From assembly GCA_035503915.1 (NCBI GenBank), contig DATJSU010000007.1, forward strand, positions 1-52,684: a stretch of DNA of 52,684 nucleotides, given 5' to 3'. The stretch comes from DATJMJ01 sp035503915 (GTDB lineage: Bacteria > Actinomycetota > Acidimicrobiia > Acidimicrobiales > Palsa-688). The stretch's first letter is position 1. Every line of letters begins with the position of its first letter. Under the pieces are notes generated by a model that was not told the origin of the DNA, did not search any database, and worked only from the letters and a program-made list of their open reading frames with translations. Of this stretch, positions 17,751-23,985 are shown in pieces. Made by a program: the position numbers and the translations under genes.

Positions 17751-18131
17751 GTGGCCGTAAACCCGCGGAGCGTCGAGCTGGTCGGCTGGCAGGGCCCCTG
17801 GGACGAGGACGACCCCGATGCCAACTTCAAGGGCGACGTCGCTCTGTACTCCCACGTCGACCCCATGGCCACCATCACCGCCTTCGCCAGCAGCATGAAC
17901 ATGCCCGAAGGCGCAGTCGTGCACTACGTCCTTGCCAAGTGGGCATCAGCCGGCAGCCGCGGCCTCCTCGAACTGGGACCGTCCATGGTGCACCGGCTGT
18001 GGGCCGTCATCGACAAGGCCGAAGAGACCGGCACTAGCACCGCCCGCCTCGACGCCTACGAGCAACTCCATCAGATGATCTCCTGGCTCCGCCTACCTCT
18101 CACCAACGAAGGCCCAGCCTCCGAGCAGTGA
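17751..18131 (+). CDS. DUF6027-like small protein (126 aa)
   Basis: A GTG start gives a 126-aa protein with GPWDEDDPDANFKGDVALYS, a central ALxxVLAKWASAGSRGLLELGP region and a C-terminal YEQLHQMISWLRLPL. I recognise this pattern from the actinobacterial DUF6027 family, whose function is unknown. The N-terminal GPWDExDPDANFK element is its most distinctive feature. The product is acidic, soluble and has no export signal. It sits at the left edge of a decayed region carrying integration-like scars, so it may be cargo of a former element, although it appears intact. RBS: TAAAGG directly precedes the GTG with little spacing, so the start is uncertain. Confidence 0.6.
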   Translation: MAVNPRSVELVGWQGPWDEDDPDANFKGDVALYSHVDPMATITAFASSMNMPEGAVVHYVLAKWASAGSRGLLELGPSMVHRLWAVIDKAEETGTSTARLDAYEQLHQMISWLRLPLTNEGPASEQ

Positions 18132-18395
18132 CGACGCCGCCGCTACAACAACGCGGTGGCCATCGAGCAAGCCTGCACCAAAACAGTGAGCCGCACGGTC
18201 CCGATGGGCTGGGGGGGGCCCGCTGGGCTGCTGCCTCCGCTGAGGGCAGGCGACAGCGACAGATCCTCGCGCCGGCGAAACTAGCGCCGCCCTTGTGGCC
18301 CTCGCAGCCACGATCGTGCGCGCTCCTCAGGACCAGATCGCCCTACCGTCCTAGCTTTTAGGCGCTCAACCGGGCGGCTGCGAAGAGCGCATCGC

Positions 18396-18422
18396 GGAGC
18401 CAAACGCGGAGCCATGGAACGC
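18396..18422. repeat. 27-bp diverged direct repeat, copy A
   Basis: Begins GGAGCCAAACGCGGAGCCAT. It matches copy B at 18619-18645 at 23 of 27 positions. The two copies bracket the tRNA-like fragment at 18528-18559, and each contains two GGAGCCA submotifs. It may be a duplicated end of a lost gene or element. Confidence 0.5.
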
Positions 18423-18527
18423 TAACGTGTGAGAACAGCAAGAACGAACACCCTTGAACAAGGAACCCAGTAACCACACGTGTTTTTGAACAGCTATATA
18501 CGCCCACGGACACGCTACGCAGACTCC

Positions 18528-18559
18528 GCAGGTTCCGGGTTCAAATCCCGGGGGGCGCA
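18528..18559 (+). other. tRNA 3'-end fragment, candidate attachment-site scar
   Basis: The geometry is that of a tRNA 3' end. A T-stem CCGGG (18535-18539), a 7-nt loop TTCAAAT and CCCGG (18547-18551) are followed by a 7-nt acceptor strand GGGGCGC and a discriminator A at 18559. No matching 5' half (which would start GCGCCCC) lies ~75 nt upstream, so this is not a complete gene. Such fragments are left where site-specific integrases recombine into a tRNA 3' end. Confidence 0.55.
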
Positions 18560-18618
18560 CGTTCCCGCAGGTCAGGCGGGGTGCGCGCAGCCGACGAGGT
18601 GGCGTTTTGGGGGCTCGG

Positions 18619-18645
18619 GGAGCCAAATGGGGAGCCATAGGACGC
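18619..18645. repeat. 27-bp diverged direct repeat, copy B
   Basis: Begins GGAGCCAAATGGGGAGCCAT, the partner of copy A at 18396-18422 with four substitutions. Confidence 0.5.
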
Positions 18646-18890
18646 GCAGTGGCTCCCCTGCACGTCAGAAGGGGTGTCTTTGGTGGGTCGGTGCAGGCAC
18701 GCGGCAGGGCTGTCAGACAGCCTTTCGTGAACATACATTCTTCCGCGCACCAACGGACGTTCCCGCACGGGCGACTTCCAATCCCGGTGCTGGCGGTCTC
18801 TGAAACAAGAGGGCACTCAAGGGAAATCTTGGCAGTTGCCTCCCGCTTTGATCTAAGAATTTCTAAGGCGAGGTCACCTAGCCTTAGACA

Positions 18891-19330
18891 GTGTTGGACT
18901 TCAGTCGTGCAGCGGAGGGACAACCCGACACCCCGGGCGCGGGGCGCAGGCCCCCGTACCGGGCCGGGCGTGAAAAGGACGTAGAGGATTTCGCTTCCCT
19001 GGTAGAGGTGCTATCAGGCGGTGGGGCCGACCGTGGCCTCGTCGACTGCGGCCTCCGGGGGGGGCAAGACCGTGCTTCTGATGGAGCTCGACATCGTCGC
19101 CTCAGACTCCGGCTGGGCGACGACCGATGTGCATGAGGTGGGCTCCCAGCCCGACTTCCGGGCCACCTTCGCCCAGATGGCGTCACGCCTGCTCCGGCAG
19201 ATGAGCCGCAGGCACCGCATCAAAGAGAAAGTCGAGCGCGCCCTAGGTGTTGTGAAGGCCTTCAGTGTCCTCGCGCCGGGCGGCGTTCAGCTGAAGCTGC
19301 CGTGGCCCGGGGTGGTGAGCGAGTTCCGGT
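18891..19330 (+). pseudogene. AAA-family ATPase, frameshifted at the Walker A motif
   Basis: The first part (frame of 18891) reads QPDTPGAGRRPPYRAGREKD and EDFASLVEVLSGGG. This matches the N-terminus of a family of actinobacterial AAA ATPases whose next element is a GLRGxGKTVLL Walker A. Here the codons for that motif lie in a run of eight G (19057-19064). The continuation KTVLLMELDIVASDSGW, DFRATFAQMASRLLRQMSRR and RALGVVKAFSVL is in a different frame, consistent with a 2-nt loss or 1-nt gain. Recognisable similarity ends near 19330, before the Walker B region. The gene cannot make an intact ATPase. It sits in the scarred region, fitting a decaying accessory element. Confidence 0.65.
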
Positions 19331-19466
19331 GCCAGCGCGCCTCGTCGCCGTCGAGCACCGGCGGTTCGCTCGCCAACGTCGGTCGAGGTGACATTTACCC
19401 TCTCCACGGGCCCTTTGGCGGACGCGCCGCCACTTGGTTTGACCAACCAGAAGGCTCTGCTGGTTC

Positions 19467-19954
19467 TTGGGCTTCACTCCCCAGCACGACTACTCGCTGT
19501 TCGAGACGCGCGCCGCTAGGGGCGAGCTGCTGCCCGACGAAGACGACAGAGTGCTCCTCGAACTGGAACGGGAGGACCTGGACTTCGAGCTCCACGTCGG
19601 GCCCGGCCTCCGCCACCTGGTCGACCAGGCCCTCGCCCGACCCGGCGAACCGGCCAGGGGTACCGTCGGGGACCTCATGCGGCTCGAGGTCACGACCATA
19701 GCGGTGGCCGTGGACCGCACCGAGCTAGTCGACCTCACCATCGTGGTGAGGCTCCCCCAACGCCGCCGGGCGCCACTAAGCCGCCCGACTGGCCTGGACC
19801 GCTCCTGCTCGAGCGCCTCGTGCAAGTTGCCACCGGCTTGCCAATTTCGATGCTTGAGCTCGCCTACCCAAACGAAGTCGCGCAGTTGACCGGTACACGT
19901 ACCGTCGACAAGGCGACCGAGGTCGCCATCTCGATCGTCAACTGGGAGCCTTAG
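19467..19954 (+). pseudogene. Unrecognised reading frame broken by a frameshift
   Basis: From a TTG at 19467 the frame reads DYSLFETRAARGELLPDEDD, LDFELHVGPGLRHLVDQALA and TVGDLMRLEVTTIAVAVDRT to about 19780. There coding character switches by one base into WPGPLLLERLVQVATGLPIS, LELAYPNEVAQLTGTRTVDK and ATEVAISIVNWEP, ending at the TAG at 19952-19954. Together they would make a ~160-residue soluble acidic protein. I do not recognise the family. It may be a separate small gene or the remote end of the broken ATPase locus. The shift position (~19775-19790) is inferred from where protein-like composition moves between frames. Confidence 0.4.
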
Positions 19955-20126
19955 GCCGCGGGCACAAACACCGCGGCACGTCGACATTGCCGCGTAAGAA
20001 AACGCCCGACAGTCCCGAGCGCCAGTAACGGGTCACGTGAACTAGTTGCCTTTTGGTGGGCGGAGCTGGCACTTGCTCGCCCGGTCCCATCGGCAGGGAC
20101 GCAAGCTAGGCCCTCTGCACCGGACG

Positions 20127-20162
20127 GCAAAGAGCCGCGTCCTCCAGGACGCGGCTCTTTGC
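20127..20162 (-). terminator. Strong hairpin terminator
   Basis: A perfect 16-bp inverted repeat (20127-20142 with 20147-20162) with a TCCA loop lies ~35 nt beyond the stop of the leftward discoidin-type gene. The stem carries GAGCCGCGTCC and its complement. There is no long U-tract, as is common in GC-rich actinobacteria, and it could work in both directions. Confidence 0.75.
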
Positions 20163-20197
20163 GGAGCTCGGGAATTGCTGCTTGAGCTGCTTGGGCG

Positions 20198-21196
20198 CTA
20201 GCTCGACGTGTAGAGGTTGAACTCGTCGATCGACCAGTAGTACGAGCTGTCGGCACTTGTGAGCACAACCTCGACGTACTGCGCAGTCTGGGACGGGAAG
20301 CTGGCAACCTCCGTCGTCCCGGTACCAGTGCAGCTCGCAACTGTCGTGAAGGTCGTCCCGTCGTTGGAGACTTCGACGTTGTAGCCCGTCGCGTAGTCGT
20401 TCGGCGAGTTGGGGACCTGCATTTCCAGTTCGTCGAAGGTCTGCGGGGAGCCCATGTCGACTCGGAAGTAGTCGCCGACGGCCTGCCACGTATCGGTGCT
20501 GAAGCGGGTGCTCAAGTAACCGTCCAGGGCGTTGCCCGGGGAGTCGGCGCTTCCCGGGGTCGGACTGCTGCTCGCCACCCAGGCTGCGCGGTTGAGAGCG
20601 GTCCCGGTCGGAGAGGTCGGGCAGTCAGTGCTTGGGGCCAGGGTTGTCGACGTCGTGCTCGTGCTGGTCGTGCTCGTGCTGGTCGTGCTCGTGCTGGTCG
20701 TTGACGAGCTGGTGGTCGTGGGGACGGTTGTAGTTGTGGTCGAGGTGGGGTAGCCACGGCCGTGGCCCCGGGCACGGACATGGACATGGACCCACTTGCA
20801 CCGAAAACCGGTCACTCTCCAGGACCAGCCGCCGCGCCGGTGGAACCGGTGCCTAATGACCGTGCATTCCCTCACCCACTTCCAGCCGTTGCCGCGGCCG
20901 TAAGAGGGCTCGCCTGAAGACGAGGTCGTTGTGGGTGTAGTTGTCGAGGTGGTCGTCGAGGTCGAAGAAGTCGTGGTCGTGCCCCATCCGCCCCAGCCAC
21001 CGCCGCCCCTGCCGGGGCCACCACGGTGGCCGTGCTCGCCCTGGACGGCCGCCGCCGGGGTTGCCTTGCCAGCAGAAGCGGGTGTCGCCGCCGTCAGCGA
21101 AACCGCCACTGTTGCGCCCACGGTTGCAAGAGTCGCCAAGAGTGCAGTACCCAATGAGGCGCGCGTACGGTACCTGCGCCCTGAATGATAAGTCAT
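20198..21196 (-). CDS. Secreted discoidin (F5/8 type C)-like protein with Thr-rich linkers
   Basis: The ATG at 21196 has GGAGGGA upstream and gives a 332-aa product with a classical signal peptide (RASLGTALLATLATVGATVA, ending near TPASAG). Two Thr/Ser-rich linkers flank an unusual middle segment (~residues 95-150) rich in Trp, His and Arg, for example GWKWVRECTVIRHRFHRRGG and KWVHVHVRARGHGRG. The C-terminal ~130 residues form a discoidin/CBM32-like domain: ALDGYLSTRFSTDTWQAVGD, YFRVDMGSPQTFDELEMQVP, YNVEVSNDGTTF and VEVVLTSADSSYYWSIDEFN. These domains bind carbohydrate or cell surfaces. The same frame is open upstream through a degenerate zinc-ribbon gene, but the RBS and signal peptide mark the true start. 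Confidence 0.82.
   Translation of the reverse strand: MTYHSGRRYRTRASLGTALLATLATVGATVAVSLTAATPASAGKATPAAAVQGEHGHRGGPGRGGGGWGGWGTTTTSSTSTTTSTTTPTTTSSSGEPSYGRGNGWKWVRECTVIRHRFHRRGGWSWRVTGFRCKWVHVHVRARGHGRGYPTSTTTTTVPTTTSSSTTSTSTTSTSTTSTSTTSTTLAPSTDCPTSPTGTALNRAAWVASSSPTPGSADSPGNALDGYLSTRFSTDTWQAVGDYFRVDMGSPQTFDELEMQVPNSPNDYATGYNVEVSNDGTTFTTVASCTGTGTTEVASFPSQTAQYVEVVLTSADSSYYWSIDEFNLYTSS
20653..20697 (-). repeat. Three perfect 15-bp tandem repeats in the Thr-rich linker
   Basis: GTCGTGCTCGTGCTG is repeated three times (20653, 20668, 20683) within the discoidin-type gene, encoding a Ser/Thr pentapeptide on the minus strand. Being in frame, copy number could vary without disrupting the protein. 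Confidence 0.85.
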
Positions 21197-21541
21197 CGCT
21201 CCCTCCACAGCCGGATCACTTGTTGTCAACTGATACAGTTCGCCGGTTTTGTGGGCGGCGCTTGAACCCTTCGTGATGATTCTGTGAAGGCCCGTCGCGG
21301 GCTCGGCCGATTGTGCCCGTTGGGCGGGTGAGCGACCGCAACCGCATGAGCCGGCGCGGCACCCGCCCGGGGAGCCGGCCGGACCTGTAATGGGAGCGCC
21401 CACCGAGAAGAACACGAAGAGCTTCCGGTGAACGTCGATATGGCCGCTCGGGCATGTGACGTCACGGTCGCCCTCGCCGATGCTGCGACGAAGCTCGAAC
21501 GAGGTGCCGCACTCGTGGCGGATGTACCCGTACGCAGCCAT
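21197..21541 (-). pseudogene. Degenerate FmdB-type zinc-ribbon gene lacking a stop
   Basis: From the ATG at 21541 the frame reads MAAYGYIRHECGTSFELRRS, then DVTCPSGHIDV and GGCRAGSCGCG. This is the layout of the small FmdB/CxxC zinc-ribbon regulatory proteins (normally M-x-x-Y-x-Y-x-C-x-x-C-G ... CP-x-GH ... CGCGH-stop). Two defects are visible. The first Cys of the YxCxxCG knuckle is replaced by Arg (residue 8). There is also no stop codon after CGCG, so the frame continues in phase into the discoidin-type gene. Both suggest loss of function. The alternative, a real fusion protein, is unlikely because the downstream gene has its own RBS and signal peptide. Confidence 0.55.
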
Positions 21542-21616
21542 CGTCGGGGTTCTAGGGCACAACGCAACGACGGGACTAAACCGGAGGGTGAAAAAGCGTG
21601 TCACTAAGCTGTCCTT

Positions 21617-22630
21617 GTGCCCCTCGAGGAAAGCACCCGCTACGAGCAGATAAGCCCCAAAGCTTACGAGCACCCGGCCGACCGAGCCGCCACGGCCGCT
21701 CTCCGCTCTATACCTCTCATGGACAAGGTCCTCAAGCGCCTCCTTGACATCGGTCATGAGCGACGCTTGAGGCAAGTCCTCATTGGCAACGCGGTCGAAA
21801 TTTCTCCCAAACAAGTACCACTACTTTGGGCTCGCCACTGCCAAGCTGCCTCTGTCTTGGACATCGACCCAGTCCCAGAGCTGTTCGTCACACAGACACC
21901 GCTCGCCAATGCATTGACTATTGGGGCCAAACGCCCGGTAGTGATCGTGTACTCGGGGCTGGTCCAGGACTACGGCTCCGAAGAGGTGTACACCGTCGTC
22001 GCGCACGAGCTCGGCCACGTGCTCTCAGAGCATTACTACTACCAAACAGCTCTGCAGTTCCTGGCAATGCTGCTGCCAGGATCCTCTGGCGTTGCAACTG
22101 GGCTTGCCGGTCTTCCCATAAGAGCGGCTTATCTTGTCCTCCTTGAATGGGCGCGAGCGGCCGAGCTCTCCGCTGACCGGGCGTCGGCCCTGGTCGTCGG
22201 GGATCCCTTGGTAACTTGCCAGATGTTGATGCGCTTGGCGGGAGGAGCCCTGGAACCCATGAGCCTGGAAGCTTTCCTGGCACAAGCGGCACGGTACGCG
22301 GACGAGGAGGATGTCTTCGCTCGGTGGTCGCGGGCCTGGGTCGAGGCAAAGCTACAGCACCCCTTTGCCGTCAAACGGGCACGCGAGCTAATGGCTTGGG
22401 TGAGCGATGGCAGTTATGACCGCATCCGTAGTGGCGCCTACCTGCGCCGTGGGCAGGAGGCTCCTCCGACAGCGGAGGCACAGGCCGCTATTTCTCACTA
22501 CAGGCAACGGTTTCTGAAGATACTCGAAGTTGCCACAGGCGGGATCGAACGAGCCCTCAGTCAGCTCGAGCAATGGGTAAGGCCAAAGAGGTCAACCGGG
22601 GCGAGCGATGCCGAAGAGGCAATGTCTTGA
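21617..22630 (+). CDS. M48-family zinc metalloprotease
   Basis: A GTG start gives 337 aa. The zinc motif HELGH (residues ~130-134, in VYTVVAHELGHVLSEHY) and the downstream third ligand in EWARAAELSADRAS match the HExxH...ExxxD signature of the M48 (HtpX/Ste24-like) family. A hydrophobic stretch between the two motifs (LAMLLPGSSGVATGLAGLPI) may associate with membrane, but the multi-helix anchor of HtpX is absent. A mostly cytoplasmic or peripheral enzyme is therefore likely. The substrate is unknown. It is transcribed away from the degenerate zinc-ribbon gene. Confidence 0.85.
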   Translation: MPLEESTRYEQISPKAYEHPADRAATAALRSIPLMDKVLKRLLDIGHERRLRQVLIGNAVEISPKQVPLLWARHCQAASVLDIDPVPELFVTQTPLANALTIGAKRPVVIVYSGLVQDYGSEEVYTVVAHELGHVLSEHYYYQTALQFLAMLLPGSSGVATGLAGLPIRAAYLVLLEWARAAELSADRASALVVGDPLVTCQMLMRLAGGALEPMSLEAFLAQAARYADEEDVFARWSRAWVEAKLQHPFAVKRARELMAWVSDGSYDRIRSGAYLRRGQEAPPTAEAQAAISHYRQRFLKILEVATGGIERALSQLEQWVRPKRSTGASDAEEAMS

Positions 22631-22692
22631 CCTCGGGCCGGGGGAGTGGTGCCGCTCTTCCGGCAAGTAGCGTTGTGCGCCCATAATTGACC

Positions 22693-23604
22693 ATGGCCAA
22701 CAGCGAGCAATTGCACATCGGATGGGTCGGCACGGGGGTGATGGGTCTACCTATGTGCGGTCACCTCTTGGCTGCGGGGTTCCCAGTCAGGGTTTTCAGC
22801 CGCACCCGGGAGCGGGCAGCCCCCCTCCTCTCCCAGGGGGCGCGATGGTCCCCCTCGCCAGCCGCGGCGGCCGAGGGGGCGGACGTGGTCGTTACGATGG
22901 TCGGCTACCCCGAAGATGTGCGCGAAGTCGTCCTCGGCGAAAAAGGCGTGCTGTCTGCTGCCGGCAAAGGGGCGACCCTTGTCGACATGACCACCAGCGA
23001 GCCCCAGTTGGCTGTCGAGATCTTCGAGGCCGCAGAACGCAAGGGCGTTGGCTCCTTGGACGCGCCTGTATCTGGGGGCGATGTCGGAGCGCGCAACGCG
23101 TCATTGGTGATCATGGTTGGCGGGAAGCGAGAGGTTTTCGACAGGGCCCTGCCAGTCTTTGAGAAATTGGGCGGGGTCGTCAACCTTGCGGGCGGCGCCG
23201 GGGCCGGCCAACACACCAAGATGGTCAACCAGATAGCCATTGCGTCGGGCATGGTCGGGGTCTGTGAAGCTCTCGTTTACGCGGCACGGGCCGGCTTGGA
23301 CATCGCCCGGTCCGTCGAAACGATCAGCACTGGTGCGGCCGGTTCGTGGTCCCTGAGCAACTATGCCCCAAGAGCTCTCAGAGGCGATTTTGCGCCAGGT
23401 TTCAAGATCGATCATTTCATCAAGGACCTGGGCATAGCGCTCGCCGAAGCCCGGCGCAGCCGGCTTTCCCTACCAGGGCTGGCACTTGCTGAACAGCTCT
23501 ATTTGGCTGCAAGCGCGGGAGGGCTCGGGCAAATGGGCACGCACGCCCTCCTCCTCGCCCTCGCCCAGCTCTCCGGTGTCGAATGGGGGACCAGGGTTCC
23601 CTAA
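22693..23604 (+). CDS. NAD(P)-dependent beta-hydroxyacid dehydrogenase-like oxidoreductase
   Basis: The ATG at 22693 (a TTG lies two codons upstream) gives a 303-aa protein. The N-terminal Rossmann motif is GWVGTGVMGLPMCGHLLAAG. The substrate-binding signature is SLDAPVSGGDVGA near residue 120. The conserved catalytic Lys lies in AGQHTKMVNQIA near residue 175. The C-terminal helical domain follows. This is the 3-hydroxyisobutyrate/tartronate-semialdehyde reductase superfamily, which oxidises 3-hydroxyacids or reduces semialdehydes. The substrate cannot be assigned; 6-phosphogluconate is unlikely at this length. No clear RBS is visible. It is flanked by unrelated genes. Confidence 0.87.
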   Translation: MANSEQLHIGWVGTGVMGLPMCGHLLAAGFPVRVFSRTRERAAPLLSQGARWSPSPAAAAEGADVVVTMVGYPEDVREVVLGEKGVLSAAGKGATLVDMTTSEPQLAVEIFEAAERKGVGSLDAPVSGGDVGARNASLVIMVGGKREVFDRALPVFEKLGGVVNLAGGAGAGQHTKMVNQIAIASGMVGVCEALVYAARAGLDIARSVETISTGAAGSWSLSNYAPRALRGDFAPGFKIDHFIKDLGIALAEARRSRLSLPGLALAEQLYLAASAGGLGQMGTHALLLALAQLSGVEWGTRVP

Positions 23605-23679
23605 TTTCCCGAAAACGGCGCAAGTTTTGTCCACTATTTGCATGATGGGCGTATTTCGTTACCATTGACCTCAGCTACT

Positions 23680-23695
23680 TACTGTGGTCACAGTA
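23680..23695. promoter_or_regulatory. 16-bp dyad (7-bp arms), candidate operator
   Basis: TACTGTG-GT-CACAGTA is a perfect dyad with a 2-nt centre, about 100 nt upstream of the small-protein gene at 23797. A TTGACC hexamer lies ten bases before it, so a promoter may overlap. No regulator family can be assigned. Confidence 0.45.
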
Positions 23696-23796
23696 GAAAG
23701 CTACCAACACACGAGGCAGCAACGACCGTTGGTGTGCTGCGCTCCGGATGAAAAGGACGAAACTATGCACAACGCCATGTGGAGGTCCGTCGTCAA

Positions 23797-23928
23797 ATGG
23801 TGAAGGTGCCGAACAAGCAGAAAAGGCCGAAAGGGCAGATCTTCAAGAAGGTCATGTACTCTACCTTCGGCATTTCGGTTGTAAGCGGTCTCGTAGCAGT
23901 TCTTGGGGCACCAACGAAGTGGTCGTGA
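23797..23928 (+). CDS. Small 43-residue basic protein with a hydrophobic C-terminal half
   Basis: An ATG at 23797 is preceded by GGAGG (23781-23785) at 11 nt. The product begins MVKVPNKQKRPKGQIFKKVM, which is strongly basic. It continues with a hydrophobic run around STFGISVVSGLVAVLGA and ends in PTKWS. It could be a single-pass membrane microprotein. The gene lies 57 nt before the GGDEF-EAL gene in the same direction, so co-transcription is plausible. Support is limited to the RBS, the amphipathic layout and its position. Conservation in relatives would be the decisive test. Confidence 0.5.
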   Translation: MVKVPNKQKRPKGQIFKKVMYSTFGISVVSGLVAVLGAPTKWS

Positions 23929-23985
23929 GCTAAGCATGCCGGGCAGGCGGGGCATCCCGCAGGCCCGGCTTGCCTTCGCACGCAC

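Larger units (their letters stand above)
18132..18890. other. Gene-poor 760-bp stretch with tRNA-like and repeat scars
   Basis: I see no convincing gene here. The stretch holds the tRNA 3'-end fragment at 18528-18559 and two copies of a diverged 27-bp repeat. An open frame on the minus strand across it (containing PPGFEPGTCGV) is the typical spurious translation produced when a tRNA T-arm is read antisense. The region looks like the eroded remains of an integrated element. Confidence 0.5.

Noticed and set aside
15729..17924. 731-residue version of the NHL gene starting at 17924
   Set aside because: The extra residues are antisense to the DUF6027-like gene and have no export signal. The GTG at 17621 has an RBS and begins a good signal peptide.
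18366..18923. Minus-strand frame containing PPGFEPGTCGV
   Set aside because: This is the usual spurious peptide produced by translating a tRNA T-arm antisense; it also runs through the repeat scars.
20198..21814. A single 538-residue gene covering the zinc-ribbon and discoidin regions
   Set aside because: The discoidin-type protein has its own RBS and signal peptide at 21196. The first ~90 residues of the long frame are antisense to the M48 gene and lack protein character.
23605..23796. Cyclic-di-GMP riboswitch upstream of the GGDEF-EAL operon
   Set aside because: Only short stems are visible and the GEMM-type conserved core could not be identified.
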